DNA of 64,000 nt. It comes from Siderastrea radians (taxonomy: Eukaryota; Cnidaria; Anthozoa; Scleractinia; Rhizangiidae). The stretch lies in NCBI GenBank assembly GCA_964017195.1, contig OZ024887.1, positions 66,330,228 to 66,394,227 of the forward strand. The letters run 5' to 3'. How positions within the stretch are numbered: the first letter of the stretch is position 1; every line of letters starts with the position of its first letter. Below are positions 12,090-23,619 of this stretch, piece by piece. The position numbers and the translations under genes are program-made. Below the pieces are notes generated by a model. That model did not search any database. It was not told where the DNA came from and saw only the letters and a list, made by a program, of their open reading frames with translations.

Positions 12090-12676
12090 GTAAGTGTCAC
12101 GATTTTGATAGTTTACAGTAACCTTATTCTTCGGTATGTCAGAATGTAACGTACCGACACGTATTATCTTGAACTCGCGTGATTTCCCTTTTAATATTCC
12201 AAGTGATAAATGTTATTTCATATAAAGCATTTGTTTACCCATCTGGATTCCAGATGATTATCTTGTAAAAATGCGATAATCTTCCGTTCAAGGGTTAGAC
12301 TTGGGTATGACTAGGGTTATTCAGTTACTGCTCAATTTGAAGCACATGATTCGATTTCGACGTTTCACCGCGATTTCTTAACATTTGCCAAAGACAGTAG
12401 TAGCCCGACAGTAGTCGGCATGGAGAAAGGAATATTTTACAGCTAAATCACAGTATAACGGACAGTCAAAATGAAGAGAACAGCATGAATCAAACAAGGT
12501 TTGTAAACACATTTGACAAGCCTTAAACGGAGGACAGAACTTTAGGCGGCACTGTAAACAAAGTAGGAAATACTTGCGGTTTCTGCATCGAAACACGAGA
12601 ATTTTACGTGCTCTATGATGATCATGGTAGGGAATCAGTGGAAGACGAAGAAGCGTCTGGAGGAAAGAATAAAATG

Positions 12677-13212
12677 TGTGCAATATCCCAAGGTTTAAAA
12701 TTACCCTGAAGGTATATATTTAGAAGCATGTCACGGCTTCGACCGCTCCCGTAAGCGGCCGCGACCACTTTTGTGAATTACCAACGGGCTTTTCCCTTTG
12801 TTTTTAAGCTCTCATAAGCGACCACTTGGTCAACACTTTAATAAAAGCATTCTGTTCTGGTTGAAATTTAGAGTAATACATGACACAAGTGCTAATGGTT
12901 CTTTGACTGGTACCTAGTACGCGGATCTCTTCTGTGATAGGCAATAAAAATCTATTCAGTATCATTTCTGCAAAACTATTTGTGACCAATAATATATGTC
13001 AAGCTTTACGCTAAAAGCTCTTATAAGCGACTTCTCTCTCTTATCTTATCACATGGACGCTGATGAGAGCCCATTCTAGTAAGCGACCAGTTCTAGTTGC
13101 GACCACTTTTTTGAATTCCCAAGGTGGTCGCTTACGGAAGCTTCGACTGTCTGTGCAATATCCTAAGGTTAAAAATTAACCTGAACGTTTATATTTAGAA
13201 GCATGTCACGGC
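12677..13212. mobile_element. 414 bp TIR element between 61 bp direct repeats
   Basis: 12677-12737 and 13152-13212 are direct repeats of 61 bp with about five mismatches, both ending GAAGCATGTCACGGC. Between them lies 12738-13151, whose ends are inverted: CCCGTAAGCGGCCGCGACCACTT near the left end is answered by GGTGGTCGCTTACGGAAGC at the right. AAGCGACCA-type motifs recur inside. A 61 bp target duplication would be far longer than in known cut-and-paste families, so a prior tandem duplication is the main alternative. No gene. Confidence 0.6.
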
Positions 13213-13429
13213 ATCGGGAGAAGGGTGGGGTGGGGGTGGGGAGAATAAAAATTCGCACGCAGCATTTTTTATGCTGTAGTGTGTTTATTTAGTATAGGAA
13301 ATCGCGAATCCACAGGCACTTGCATTGGACGTATCTGCCTCTGAGAACGTGCAGGGATTAAAGGGCAGTGGCTGCAAAGACTGTAAAATGAATGTCCAAG
13401 CACGGTGTGAAGAAAAGTTACGCACTAAT

Positions 13430-14410
13430 AAATCATTGTCACTTTTTCCACTGCAGAAGAAAATAGTAACATAGACTCAAACTACTGAATCAGGAAAGAA
13501 AACGTTTGCCGAGTTTTCTCAGCGTAGGCTTTCTGAAATAATGTCCGCCTTTACCGTAGTGGGCGAAATGAAGACAAAAAATGGCGAAAAGTACGCTTTA
13601 TTTTCAATCAAATGCCCTCGCGGTGCGTTATCAATTGTCGACAAAACAGCGCACTGGAAAAAAAATACTTCTGTCGATGAGAAGGAGAAAGTTGAAGTGA
13701 AACTTCACGCTGCCCTAGTACTGAATATTACTTGCTGGGAATGCAAATGATTTACGAACTTAGAAGGAATACATGTGGCAAGGGTTTCAACGACAGATTG
13801 AGCTTAATTTTTTTCTCCGCCAGCAACCCGGCGAGAAAAATCACTTTGTATCGAAGTTAAATTAAGGAAAAATTACAACTGAACGACACTGAGACACAAA
13901 TCTAAGTTGTTTCAGAGTGCTTGATTTCTTAGGACGAAAAGAAACTGTAGAAACAAAAATTAAGCATTAAGGGCTGTGTTTACAATTTCTTTCATCGTCA
14001 GGTCAATCATTTGTTCTTAAATTTCACAAACAGTAGTTTTTATAAGGAAAGGCTTTGACTCCGAAATATCGAGACAAGCCAAAATAAAGCACAGTAAAAT
14101 GGGAGAGAAGCATTTTATAAAAATTGTCACACTTTTATGGCAAGTCAGTACAAAAATCTTGTAGCAGTCTGAGCAACAAGCATTGAACAAATTCAGTGCC
14201 AGAAAAAGCGACATTTTTTTGGCTATACCCGGCCACGCAAAATTTACACTGGTTTACCTGTACTCGTCGTAGCTTTATCTGTGTTCCAGCAGCTCCAAAT
14301 GTTCAGCCGGATACAAATCGGATGCCACGTAAAATACGTTGAATCGCTTTCACAGTTGAAATACGGATGTTTGAATTTTTTAATTAACATAGTTATCTTT
14401 AAGTGTTGCT
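13430..14410 (+). repeat. Older dispersed repeat, inverted copy of 54290-60205
   Basis: The segment is found again in reverse complement at about 54290-54822 and 59735-60205, where a LINE has split it. Matching landmarks include the AACTTCGATACAAAG site (13842-13856, reversed), the CAGCAGCTCCAAATGTTCAG region, and the short coding frame at 13541. It probably belongs to a decayed transposon. Its right end here is cut by the 14417-17438 element. Confidence 0.7.
13541..13750 (+). pseudogene. Exon-like 69-codon coding fragment of a dispersed repeat
   Basis: The frame opens with MSAFTVVGEMK and ends VEVKLHAALVLNITCWECK. It is preceded by an acceptor-like CCACTGCAG at 13451-13459. The same reading frame is recognisable, but broken by an early stop and indels, on the minus strand from 60093 downward. 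The same segment is therefore present in two repeat copies. The K-VEVKLHAAL segment is reminiscent of N-terminal parts of hAT-like transposase-derived proteins, but that resemblance is weak. I do not recognise it with certainty. Confidence 0.3.
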
Positions 14411-14972
14411 GCATTCCAGGGCTTGAAATAACGGCCGGTCAACGGACAATGTCCGGTCAAAAATAGGTTTCGTCCGGTCAAATCCTTGGATGGCCGGACA
14501 ATTTGTCCGGTCGTTTACGCTTGTAAAGAAAGATTGCTAGGTATTGGTAGGAAAAATTTAGCCGTCTGGAAGGCATAGAACTGAAGCGATAGTTGTATGG
14601 ACAAATGTAACATTAGTTTTGCCGAAAGTTGTGGCTGTACCGTGCCTTCCACTTTTCCTGCATTGAGTTCGAGGCTGCATGTACAATAAAGCACTCATGT
14701 CCAATACTGCCGCACTGATACGGGCAGTTATTTGCAGTTGACGGTCCGTAAGTTTCGCACGGACCGTCATCCTTGCTTACGGACAGTAACTTGCGGTTGA
14801 CAGTCCGTCCGTTTCGCACGGACCGTCGTTCTTGCTTACGGTCCGAATACAGAGCGTGCATCTCATTATCACTCCAGGGCCAACTGCAGTTGACGGTCCG
14901 TACGTTTCGCACGGACCGTCATCCTTGCTTACGGACCATCATTTTTTACGATTCACGGTCCGTATATAGAGG

Positions 14973-14981
14973 TATAAATAG
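14973..14981 (+). promoter_or_regulatory. TATA-box-like element inside the transposon
   Basis: TATAAATAG lies directly after the left ACGGACCGT cluster and about 80 bp before the ATG at 15062. This is a plausible transposon promoter. Its closeness to the repeat array would let a transposase bound there repress its own promoter (inference). Confidence 0.4.
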
Positions 14982-14989
14982 CCAATACA

Positions 14990-15365
14990 AGTATGATTGA
15001 GCCTCACTATTTAACGGCTTACGTACAAAGCAAGCGAGATACACCAAGAGGAGACGGTAACATGTCTATTACTCGTTCTAGAAGCGTTGCGCAAACTGAT
15101 GACAGGGTTCTAAAAGCGCCGCTCTCCAAGAGACAAACAAAGTGATCGATTTACATGAAAGGGAAGAGAATAATATGATCACTCCTGTGATTATGCCCCG
15201 TTATTTAAGCGTACGTACGAAGTGAGCGAGGTACACGAAATAGAAGACGATAACATGTCTATTACTCGTTGTATAAGCGTCGCGCAAACTGATAACAGAG
15301 TTCTAAAAGCGAACTGTTGTGTCAATTACTCCTTCTATTGAAGCCTTGTGAAAATGTGCAGGGGC
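14990..15365 (+). repeat. Two tandem copies of a ~190 bp unit with a short shared ORF start
   Basis: 14990-15180 and about 15188-15365 are imperfect direct repeats (TATTTAA.GG.TACGTAC; AACATGTCTATTACTCGTT; GCGCAAACTGAT). Each contains an ATG opening MSITR (15062 in the first copy, a 27-codon frame to 15145). They could be remnants of a transposase first exon that was tandemly duplicated. The coding interpretation is weak. Confidence 0.5.
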
Positions 15366-15850
15366 AACTATGATTATGCCTCGTTATTTAATATTGTTTC
15401 ACGGGTTAAGCAAAACTACTCAAAGCGTGTCAACAATAAGCACTCAGTTTTCTTTTGCCATAATAGGCTCAAAACTTGACACCTCCTTTCTTGTTTCGAG
15501 ATGGTTTGAGCCGCGTTTGCTCCAAATATTTTCCACATATTTTTTAATCCTCGTCATTTTCTAGAAGGCTATGAATAGTGTCATTTGTTTCAAATATTCT
15601 TTTCTTTTTACTCTTGCGCGTGTAAACTGCTAATACGAATTTGGCTTTCATCAATGAAAACTGCCTTTTCATTCCCACAGGTTTGTACTCTTTGACCTTA
15701 GAAAACTCGCACCTCCTACCAGTTTTTTTGTATTACCCAATGCGTCGTTACCGCAATTTTCCCTTTCGTAAACGGTCGTTGCCATTTTTAAGACACTTAG
15801 AAAATTTTTGAACTATTATTGAAAGTTTTTCTACTAAAAAGAAAGACATT

Positions 15851-15920
15851 CACAACCCAGATTCGAACCCCGGTCCTTTCATATGCTAATCTCTCTCCCT
15901 TACCACTACACTACCACGCC
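15851..15920 (-). repeat. tRNA-like sequence (SINE head or tRNA pseudogene)
   Basis: Read on the minus strand, TGGTAGTGTAGTGGTAAGG resembles an A box/D arm and GGGGTTCGAATCTGG a B box/T arm, at tRNA-like spacing. The acceptor stem does not pair well and the anticodon arm is unclear. It is therefore more likely a tRNA-derived repeat than a functional tRNA. Confidence 0.4.
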
Positions 15921-16684
15921 AATCCGCCACAATTCCGAAAAATTAAAGTACATATTATAATTAACTGTCTTTCATAACTGATACATCTATAATAGGTGAC
16001 CCTAGCCCTTTCCAAAACTTTTAAAGTAAATTCAACTTGGGCTTAAACTTTGTTCTTTCTAAGACTATTTAAAAATGTATTTGTTGCCTTATTGTGACTT
16101 AATTCAGAGCATATATTACATCTACCATGAGAAAAGGCTTGGTTACCAATGATGGCATCGACCGTCAAAAATGGCAACGACCGTTTACGAAAGGGAAATA
16201 GGCGTCGTTACCATTGTGCCTCAAACACTCGCACCTCTAATGCAGTGATTACTTTTTATAAATCATACATCTGTAACTGCGTGGTTTTATTACGGTTTGG
16301 ACCACTTTGAGTACCTCACTTCGAAAACTCATTCATCAAAAAATGTACCACATAAGTTATCCCGTTCTTAGTCTCAGTATTGTTTAGCTACACAGCCGTT
16401 TTTGTATCGACAGGAGCGTTGCGTGGTGACAATAAAACCGGCTGCTTAGAAGACTATCGATTGCGCTCTTCATAAAAATAGAATAACACTGCCTCACGCA
16501 ACAATTCATAGATGAATGTTGCTTTCATGCGTATTCTGTCTTCGTTCGTACCCTGCAAACAAAACATTAAACATTAAAATGCGAACCATTAACTAAGGGT
16601 AAGTAAAATACAGAGAATCCACTAACGAGATGCAAATTACTGATCGTAAACACTTCTGTACGGACCGTGTGTGCGGTTCACGGT

Positions 16685-16765
16685 TAGCCTGTTCCAGGCG
16701 TTCAGATAGTGGAGCGCGAGCGAAAGAGCGGGAAAGAAAACCAGGAGAATGCTTGGAACAGGCTA
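16685..16765. mobile_element. 81 bp MITE with 9 bp target duplication
   Basis: The ends TAGCCTGTTCCAGG and TTGGAACAGGCTA are inverted repeats. The flanking 9 bp GTTCACGGT is duplicated exactly (16676-16684, 16766-16774). The neighbouring tandem units keep the uninterrupted form TTCACGGTCCGTACG, which proves the insertion. A 9 bp duplication is typical of Mutator-like elements. Confidence 0.8.
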
Positions 16766-17484
16766 GTTCACGGTCCGTACGAAATGTAGGGATCGTCAAA
16801 CCGATATCTCCCTCTGATAACAAGAGTAAAATATTTAAGTCCCACTAATGAAATGCAATTTTAGGACCGTGAATTCTCCTATACGGACCGTATCTGAAGT
16901 TCACGGTCCGTACGAACTGTACGGACTGTCAGCAAGATCTCTCTCTCTCTCTCTAATAACAAGAGTAAAATATTCTAACACCCACTAATGAGACGCATTT
17001 TACGGACCTTGAATTCTTCTATACGGACCGTAAGTCCGGTACACGGTCCGTACGAACTGTACGGACCGTCAACACGATATCTCCCTCTGATAACAAGAGT
17101 GAAATATTCTAAGTCCCACTAATGAGATGCAAGTTACGGACCGTCAACCCTTCTCTACAATCCGTAAGTGGGTGTCAGAGTCCGTACGAACTGTACGGAC
17201 CGAAACCATAGTCTCACGGTCCGTTACGGTGCGGGTGTATTGGACAACCAATAAAGGCGTAGAAAATGTACTTGTTTGATATGTATACATCATGCGGGGG
17301 GGGGGGGGGGGAGGGGCAATTTTACAGAGATATGACGTAATGGATGTTTGTCCGGCCAAAAATTGGCAGTGTCCGAGTAAAAATCGGTTTGACCGGACAA
17401 CTTGACCGGCGCCAGTCGGGAAATTATTTCAAGCCCTGCATTCAGTTGCAGTACGATCGCAAAGACGTGTGCGACCTACGTTTA

Positions 17485-17937
17485 GGCTTGGATAAATTCT
17501 GCTCGTAAATGGCTTATTCTGCCTGCCGGCAATGCTCGTAAAAATCGCTTATTCTGCTCGAAATTCTGCTCGGACACCTAAATTCTGTTCCAATTCTGCT
17601 CTGTATTTTCGCAAACATGGAGGGGAGCCTAGGCATAAACCCTAGACACTTATTAGTTATTCATTTGCATAGCAAAATGTAATGTATGTAAGCCGCTGAC
17701 TTCAAGGTGTGTGATGGAATCATGTAAGCGGCTTTACCTAATAATCACAAGGTATTTTCCATTTTTTTGTGTTTGGTTTTCAATTTTTCTTAAACTGTTA
17801 TGCACATCATTAGTGTTACTGATTTTCTGATATTCTGCTCAAATAATGCTCGAAAATGTCTTATTCTGCCGGCAGAATGCTCATCTCAAAAATCGCTTAT
17901 TCTGCTCGAAATTCTGCCCGCAGAATTTATCCAAGCC
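17485..17937. mobile_element. 453 bp TA-flanked MITE with ATTCTGCTC repeats
   Basis: The termini GGCTTGGATAAATTCTGC and GCAGAATTTATCCAAGCC are perfect inverted repeats, flanked by TA on both sides. Subterminal CTTATTCTGC and TTCTGCTCG motifs recur at 17506-17605 and 17820-17925. The TA target suggests a Tc1/mariner relative. Noncoding. Confidence 0.8.
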
Positions 17938-18444
17938 TACCAACGTTGTCACTAGGCAAAACACTCGAATCTTCAAAGCAGCCGTAGTCCTGCCCTTGAG
18001 CGAGACAACACACTTGTTCATTGCGTTCAAGTTCACGGTCAACACAGATAACAATGTCCAACACAGATAAAAAATGCCATTTTGATTACCAATGTTTTGT
18101 TCTTCGAAAATACCAAATTTGCATTTTGAAGCTCGTCCTGTTTGTTTCATATTTTCATAATTTATCATCTGACAGTGATGCGCATTCAGAAACACGATAT
18201 GTAAGATTTAAGTATATGTATTCGACCAACCAGCTCTGTGTTCTGACAAATGAATATTACTGAGAGTAACTTGAGTTAAAAAAATTCCGACAGGGGGTAT
18301 TTTTAAAATTGTTTGAAATTTCATCGTGACCGAAATTTTTCCCTTGTGGGCATTTTCAATCGGGTAGGAAATTCACCAGATTTGTACTGGCCAGGTCTTT
18401 CAAGAGCAGGCCAGATAAGTATTTTCTGTGCTCTTCAAGCTTAA

Positions 18445-19985
18445 GACCACCCCCTCATTGGCCGAAATGCAAACTTTTTTTAAAGTGCCACTGGGACCAG
18501 AATTTTGGTATTCCATATTTTTGCATTTTCGAAAATAGTCTGTGGTTGTTAGTCACCATGCCAAATTTCAACTCATTACGACAATTCCGTGTGTGTTAAT
18601 TACAAACCAGTAATGGCTTAGAAGCATGGTCATTTATTTTATAGCATACCATCTTGAATGTGGAGAAACTTTTCTCCTTATTCCCTGTCGGTTAAGAGTG
18701 GATTGACATTATTGTTCGAAATATATAAAGGCTTCAACAGCTCGGATCGTCTTGCGTGGAAATTTAAGTTGGTTGGGAAAGAATATCACACACCACTATT
18801 TGTCTAAGGGGTTTACAATGTCATTTCTTTTAACTGTCATAGCAATGTTAGTAAATGAACTACCAAGAAAAATGCAAGGCAATGAATAAAGCAAGTGAAA
18901 GCTTCGTTTCTTCGGCGGTCCGCATGTTGTCGTTCAGCAGCAGAAAATTTTCCTTGTGGTTTTGATTTGCACGACAAATATTTAGATTCCGGTCACACAA
19001 GGCCTCCAGTTCTTAAAAAAAAGGTCTTGGTTTATTTCACTTTTTTTGGCTCAAGTTAAGAATTCTACAAAAAATGTTCAAAATATTTAGAAACCCAAGC
19101 ACTTGTGTTTCTATGCAATCGACCACTGTACTATGATTGACACGATAGGCTTCATCAGCTGACTGCCAGATGACTACAGCATAACGGCTCTTCAAGAATT
19201 TTTCCCATACTATGCTAAGAATGGCCAAAAATCTCAATGCTTCACAATGTAAATATAAACAACGGCAGACTAAATATAGCTTCTTTTATTTCTCCAACGA
19301 AGCGAACAATAAAATCAATCGACGATGCGTGAAAATTCGCGGGCATCAAATTCTAGAGGTTTATAGGTGTTTTGTCTAAATTTCTAAAGCTTAAAACATC
19401 AGTTTTTCGAGTAGCTGGACAGCGATTTATCCGTTGGATGAGAGTTGTCCGCTCTTTGAGCAACTTGTGCCTGAACTGTAATCACTGTAAGCATTATTTT
19501 GCGCATATTTGGAACAGTTTGTTTACAAGCTTGTTATAAGCTGAAATCTCCTGACATCAGTTCTTACATCGTACGGTAAGAAAAACTCTTTATTTGTCGA
19601 ATGAAATGAATTCTCTGATGCTTCGGAAGCTAAAGACTGTTCCGAATCGTAGAAATACTCTTCAGAGGTCTCACAGTCGACGGTAGGCATCTTGAGTAAA
19701 ACACAAGGAAACGCGACTAAGGTGAGCCTCTGACCTCACAAGCTATTAAATTGCGCAATCACTCAGGAGCACGTTTTCAGCAATGGCGGACACATTTTAC
19801 GCAACTTTGGAGCTAAAAAATATTAGGATGGACGGTTTCTTGTTCAGTTTTCTGGGTAAATATAGACGCAACGCGATATTCTGCGACAGAATTTGACCGA
19901 AATAAACCTACGAATTTTCGTCTCAGTGGCACTTTAAAGAATTACTTCTCGCTTTATTCGGCTGAAATGCAAACTTTTTAATTGG
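18445..19985. mobile_element. 1.46 kb TIR element with partly duplicated flanks
   Basis: 18479-19938 has inverted ends TTTAAAGTGCCACTG...CAGTGGCACTTTAAA, extending imperfectly over about 33 bp. Both flanks contain a GGC(C/T)GAAATGCAAACTTTTT stretch in direct orientation (about 18458-18478 and 19963-19982), as though a 40-45 bp segment were duplicated around the insertion. A 66-codon minus-strand frame (19037-19237) has no recognisable domain. No transposase is seen. Confidence 0.55.
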
Positions 19986-22634
19986 TTTAGTCCCCGCTTT
20001 GTTCGGTTTTCATACGTTTGTTTGGTCCAGTGAATTCTAACAATTTAACAGTACAACTCTAACCACTGTGTTACAAATATTGTTACAAAAAGGTCTCGAA
20101 CAACTTTGTACGTCAGCTTCTGTCTAAATTTTCGCGGACAATTTGTGGCAATAGGTTTTTTCACTTTAAAGCTTCGCAGGGAAAACTGTTATCTTCTGGG
20201 CGACAATTGGCGGGAAAAGGAACACTAGACTCTGGGGAACTTAGCTCTGCGACTCGCTTAGCTAGCGGAAACGGAATCTCGTCACAAATCCTTGGTACGT
20301 ACGGGAATTGCTAAAACTAAACCTCGGACTACACAAGACGATTAACTTCAAACACCCTTTAATCGTCGAGACTTCAGAATCCGATGTGAAACAGACGAGC
20401 TCTCGATGTAAATCTCTCGGGAATGTGAGTCAGATGTGAATCTCTCGGCGATGTGAGTCAACTTACAATTACAAGGACACACAATTTATATCGTCGGTTG
20501 CTAAATCATTCCACAAGAAGGGCTGAATAAAGCCAGCTTAGCAAATACAACAAAAAGAAACAATTCGAATTCCAAAGAAGTTTACATTTCGCCAGAGCCA
20601 AATCTACATTAAAAGAAATCCTATTCTATTGTAAAACTAGATTCTATTCAGGGATTAGAGGTAGGAAATAGCAGCTAATAACACACTAAAACTTCTGGTC
20701 TATTATGAAAAAGAGCGCTATTCAGCGAGTACGAAACAATGGCTGCAGCTAAGACTACATCGAGTATTACAGAAACCTTTCGTTTTTTTATGCGCGTACA
20801 AATAAAGAAACTCTATTTTAATTTACGGCTTCTAGTCTATTGAAAGTTTCGCATTTTCAGTTGCTAGACCTAGTCAAAAGGGCAGATTCATAACAGATCT
20901 CTTTTTTTTTTCAAAGCCAGAAAAAGTGCAAACAAAACAATCCAAAAGCAAACATCACTGATAACTGATTGCATTCTAAGCAGAACAACGGTAAACACAG
21001 GCGAAAACTGTTTGAATCTATTTTAGTCATTTTTTTTAGTCTCAAACCACAAATTGTTGGATTTTATCTCCTGACAAATTCAAAAGATGTCCGCAAGTGC
21101 GATATGGGCTATAATATTAGTGTTTTATTTCTTTTGTAAATTTTACCCCACCGGGTATTTGGATCGTAAAAAAAAAAAAAAGAAAGAAAACGAAAAGACG
21201 ATATTTCAATGTGGCTGCATTTCGCAATGTGGTTTTTGCTCGGTTGTTGCAGCAAATTCAAAGTGTTTTGACCACTGTAAACCACACTTGGTAGCATGGT
21301 TGAGAAGTGTAACATAGAAGCAAACACCAGTTGAGTTAAGACTAAACAAACACTCAAATGTGACTTCAGCCACTCTCAACCGAAGCATCATGTTATCGAG
21401 TGTGGTTAAATCTTTGAAAATTTGGTTCATCATCTAAGTAATATGACAGTCAAATTAAATCCAAGCGCGCCCTTCCAACCCCCCTCCCCCCACTCCCCTG
21501 CACAGACCCTGATCCTTTGAATTTTTGGAAAAAAATTGGTCAAATTCCCCACCATGTTGGCAGTTTACATTGTTAAGTGCCCCACCGGTTAAGGCTTCAC
21601 AGAGCCTCAGATTCCCCACCCCTTATGTTGATAAGGAGGTATTGACGCAAGTATTCAACAAAAGTTTTCCTGTGTTTCAGACGTTTTATAACCGTTTAGT
21701 CAAATTTAATATTCAAACAGTTGACCGCTTATACAAAATTTGCGTCACCGGAAATTTTTAAAGTTAAAAAGGAGGACAAAAAAGAAAAACAACAAGGTCT
21801 TAACCAGTTAGTAACTCACTTTTCGTCGGTGTAGCGCTTTTTTATTCAACATGTTTATTCATTTTATAGTCAGTGGCCTCTCTGACGAAGGTTTTTTATC
21901 ATTTTTTGCACAATTCACTATTGCACGAAGCAATACGGATGAAAATGGATGCTCAAACAAAACAAAGAATACCACAAGATATACACTATCTATATTACAA
22001 TAATTAAGCCACAATATATACAATATCTATATTACAATAATTAATGAATTGCAACAAATCCACACGGAAAACATTAACGTTTTTTAAACTTACAAAAAAT
22101 CGAAGAAAACCATGATGTAAAATTTTTGTTTATGGAGCAATAATGTGACTTGAACTCCTGTAGCATGGGACCGTTGTCCGTAGAAATGCCCGACCTTGCG
22201 GGCCTCGTTTCGAATCAAATTTCCCACTACGCGGAGCTAATATAACCTCGCATCAAATGCCCTGGTTTGCCCGGGGAGGGGGGATGGGTGCTCTTGGATT
22301 TGACTGATACATAACCTGCAGTCCACGCAGACTGTTCGTTCATCGCTGGCTAGCAGACAAGACGAAAGTCAAAGAGCAAACGAAAGCTAAGAATTTTTTC
22401 CAGATCTTTCTACCCCTCGATTACAAGCACACTATTTGAATAATAACAAGCTGCGGATTTATAATTTAATATATAGATTTAGCCAAGCCTAAAAGCGGAG
22501 CCCCCCTTTTTGTTTTGTCTGCTTTTTGCTTTTGTTTTGTTTTTGCTGGCAGTTATTAATTTGTGAAAATACTCTCATCCAAGTCGTTTTATTAAAAAAA
22601 AAAAAAACAAAGAAAAAAAAAGAAAAAAATTCTT
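19986..22634. other. Gene-poor intronic stretch with small direct repeats
   Basis: No supported gene. Visible structure includes a direct repeat of GATGTGA(A/G)TC(T/A)..CTCTCGG.GATGTGAGTCA at 20400-20462. A 34-38 bp tandem duplication (ATATACA.TATCTATATTACAATAATTAA) lies at 21977-22044, and there are A-runs near 21170 and 22590-22625. Short minus-strand frames at 21109-21433 are not supported. Confidence 0.4.
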
Positions 22635-22703
22635 GCTCCCGCTGAGCGTCGAACCCGGCTCGTCGGCGTGAGGTGCCGGTAACTAATCCACTAGGCCACG
22701 GGC
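22635..22703 (-). repeat. tRNA-like sequence (SINE or tRNA pseudogene)
   Basis: On the minus strand GGCCTAGTGGATTAG (A-box-like) is followed 30 bp later by CGGGTTCGACGCTC (B-box-like), and downstream lie T-runs fit for a Pol III terminator. The acceptor ends pair poorly, so a tRNA-derived repeat is favoured. Confidence 0.45.
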
Positions 22704-23414
22704 GTTAGACACTGTTTCAGCACTTAATTTTAATACTTATTTCTTTCTTCGTGACAAGCTGCCTATCAGCATGAAAATGCTGGTGTTTTTCCTGCCAAAA
22801 TGTGTTCGAAACGCCGTAAAAACCATGGTTGTGGACAGAAAAAACCAAAAAGCACTAGCTCTGCTATATTTGGCGTCGAAACCGCTGCGAAAAGCTGCGA
22901 ACTCAAGCGGTGTGCCGACCGAGTTTGAACAGAACCGACGAGACAAATTTGAACTTTTTGCCTGAACTTTATCGCCGAGTTTCTTTCGCCTAGATTGAAC
23001 TTTTCCCCTTCCACCAAAAAGACAACTGAGTGTTCTTTTGAACTTTTTTTTTTTCCATTAACAAATTTGTTTTTGACTTTTGTTGTCTTTGCTTGTTTTG
23101 CTACAACGCGGGTCAACATGCGATTTCGCGCTGAAAACACACGGGATTCAGCACAGGGTTATATCCAGTGTAGGAAGTGTATTGGTAGGCCTGTGGTGCG
23201 GACGGACGGACGTACGGACGGACGGATGTACGGACGGACGGTCACGTGACTACTACGTCACTACCAAAATTTTTTGGCTTCATAGATTATCAAATTTCCT
23301 TAGCAATGGAGCTCCGCTGACGCGCTAGCGCGCTGGCTCCGCTACGAACAAGAACATTAACAGTAGGGGATTAGTAACACTGGTGCACCAAAACAATACT
23401 TAAAACGAACTGAC
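22704..23414. other. Intron remainder with GGAC tetranucleotide satellite
   Basis: 23197-23243 is a (GGAC)n run with GTAC and GGAT variants. A G/C palindromic patch GCGCTAGCGCGC lies at 23321-23332. A 124-codon minus-strand frame (22766-23140) is Lys/Phe-rich, without domain or paralogue, and I do not call it. Confidence 0.45.
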
Positions 23415-23619
23415 TGATCATGTAAAATGTTTAAACAACTGGGTCGCACACAGTTATCGTATTTCCTTTATTAGTTGAATTTTGTGATGATGTTAAAACC
23501 AGCAGGGTTGAATTCTCTACAACAGTCTACAGCCAGTCACTGACATTTGAGTTGTTTTTTTTCGTTCTTCGCAGGTTAAAATTCCACCAAGTTGTCTGTA
23601 GTGTTGCCGAAGTGTTATC

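Larger units (their letters stand above)
14417..17438. mobile_element. 3.0 kb DNA transposon with subterminal ACGGACCGT arrays
   Basis: Termini are CAGGGCTTGAAATAA on the left and its complement on the right, flanked by the 5 bp direct repeat CATTC (14412-14416, 17439-17443). Next to each end are TCCGGTC/GACCGG repeats, then clusters of ACGGACCGT or its complement. I count six exact copies at 14739-14965 and nine at 16655-17230. The right cluster is built of about 125 bp tandem units, each with CACTAATGAGATGC, a motif pair and ACAAGAGTAAAATATT. No transposase frame remains. The layout resembles transposase-binding subterminal regions of hAT or CACTA-like elements. The family is not assigned, because the 5 bp duplication does not fit canonical hAT (8 bp). 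Confidence 0.8.
12090..23574 (+). other. 5'-UTR intron of sulfotransferase copy 2, 11.5 kb and transposon-filled
   Basis: The donor GTAAGT at 12090 and the acceptor AG at 23573-23574 (after TTTTTTTTCGTTCTTCGC) correspond to those of copy 1, whose intron is 1.3 kb. The difference is made up of the mobile elements listed separately. Splicing across this span is inferred. Confidence 0.4.

Noticed and set aside
22635..22703. Functional tRNA gene
   Set aside because: A and B boxes are present, but the acceptor ends do not pair and the anticodon arm is unclear. Annotated as a tRNA-derived repeat.
22766..23140. 124-codon minus-strand ORF
   Set aside because: Biased Lys/Phe composition and overlap with an open frame on the other strand. 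No recognisable feature.
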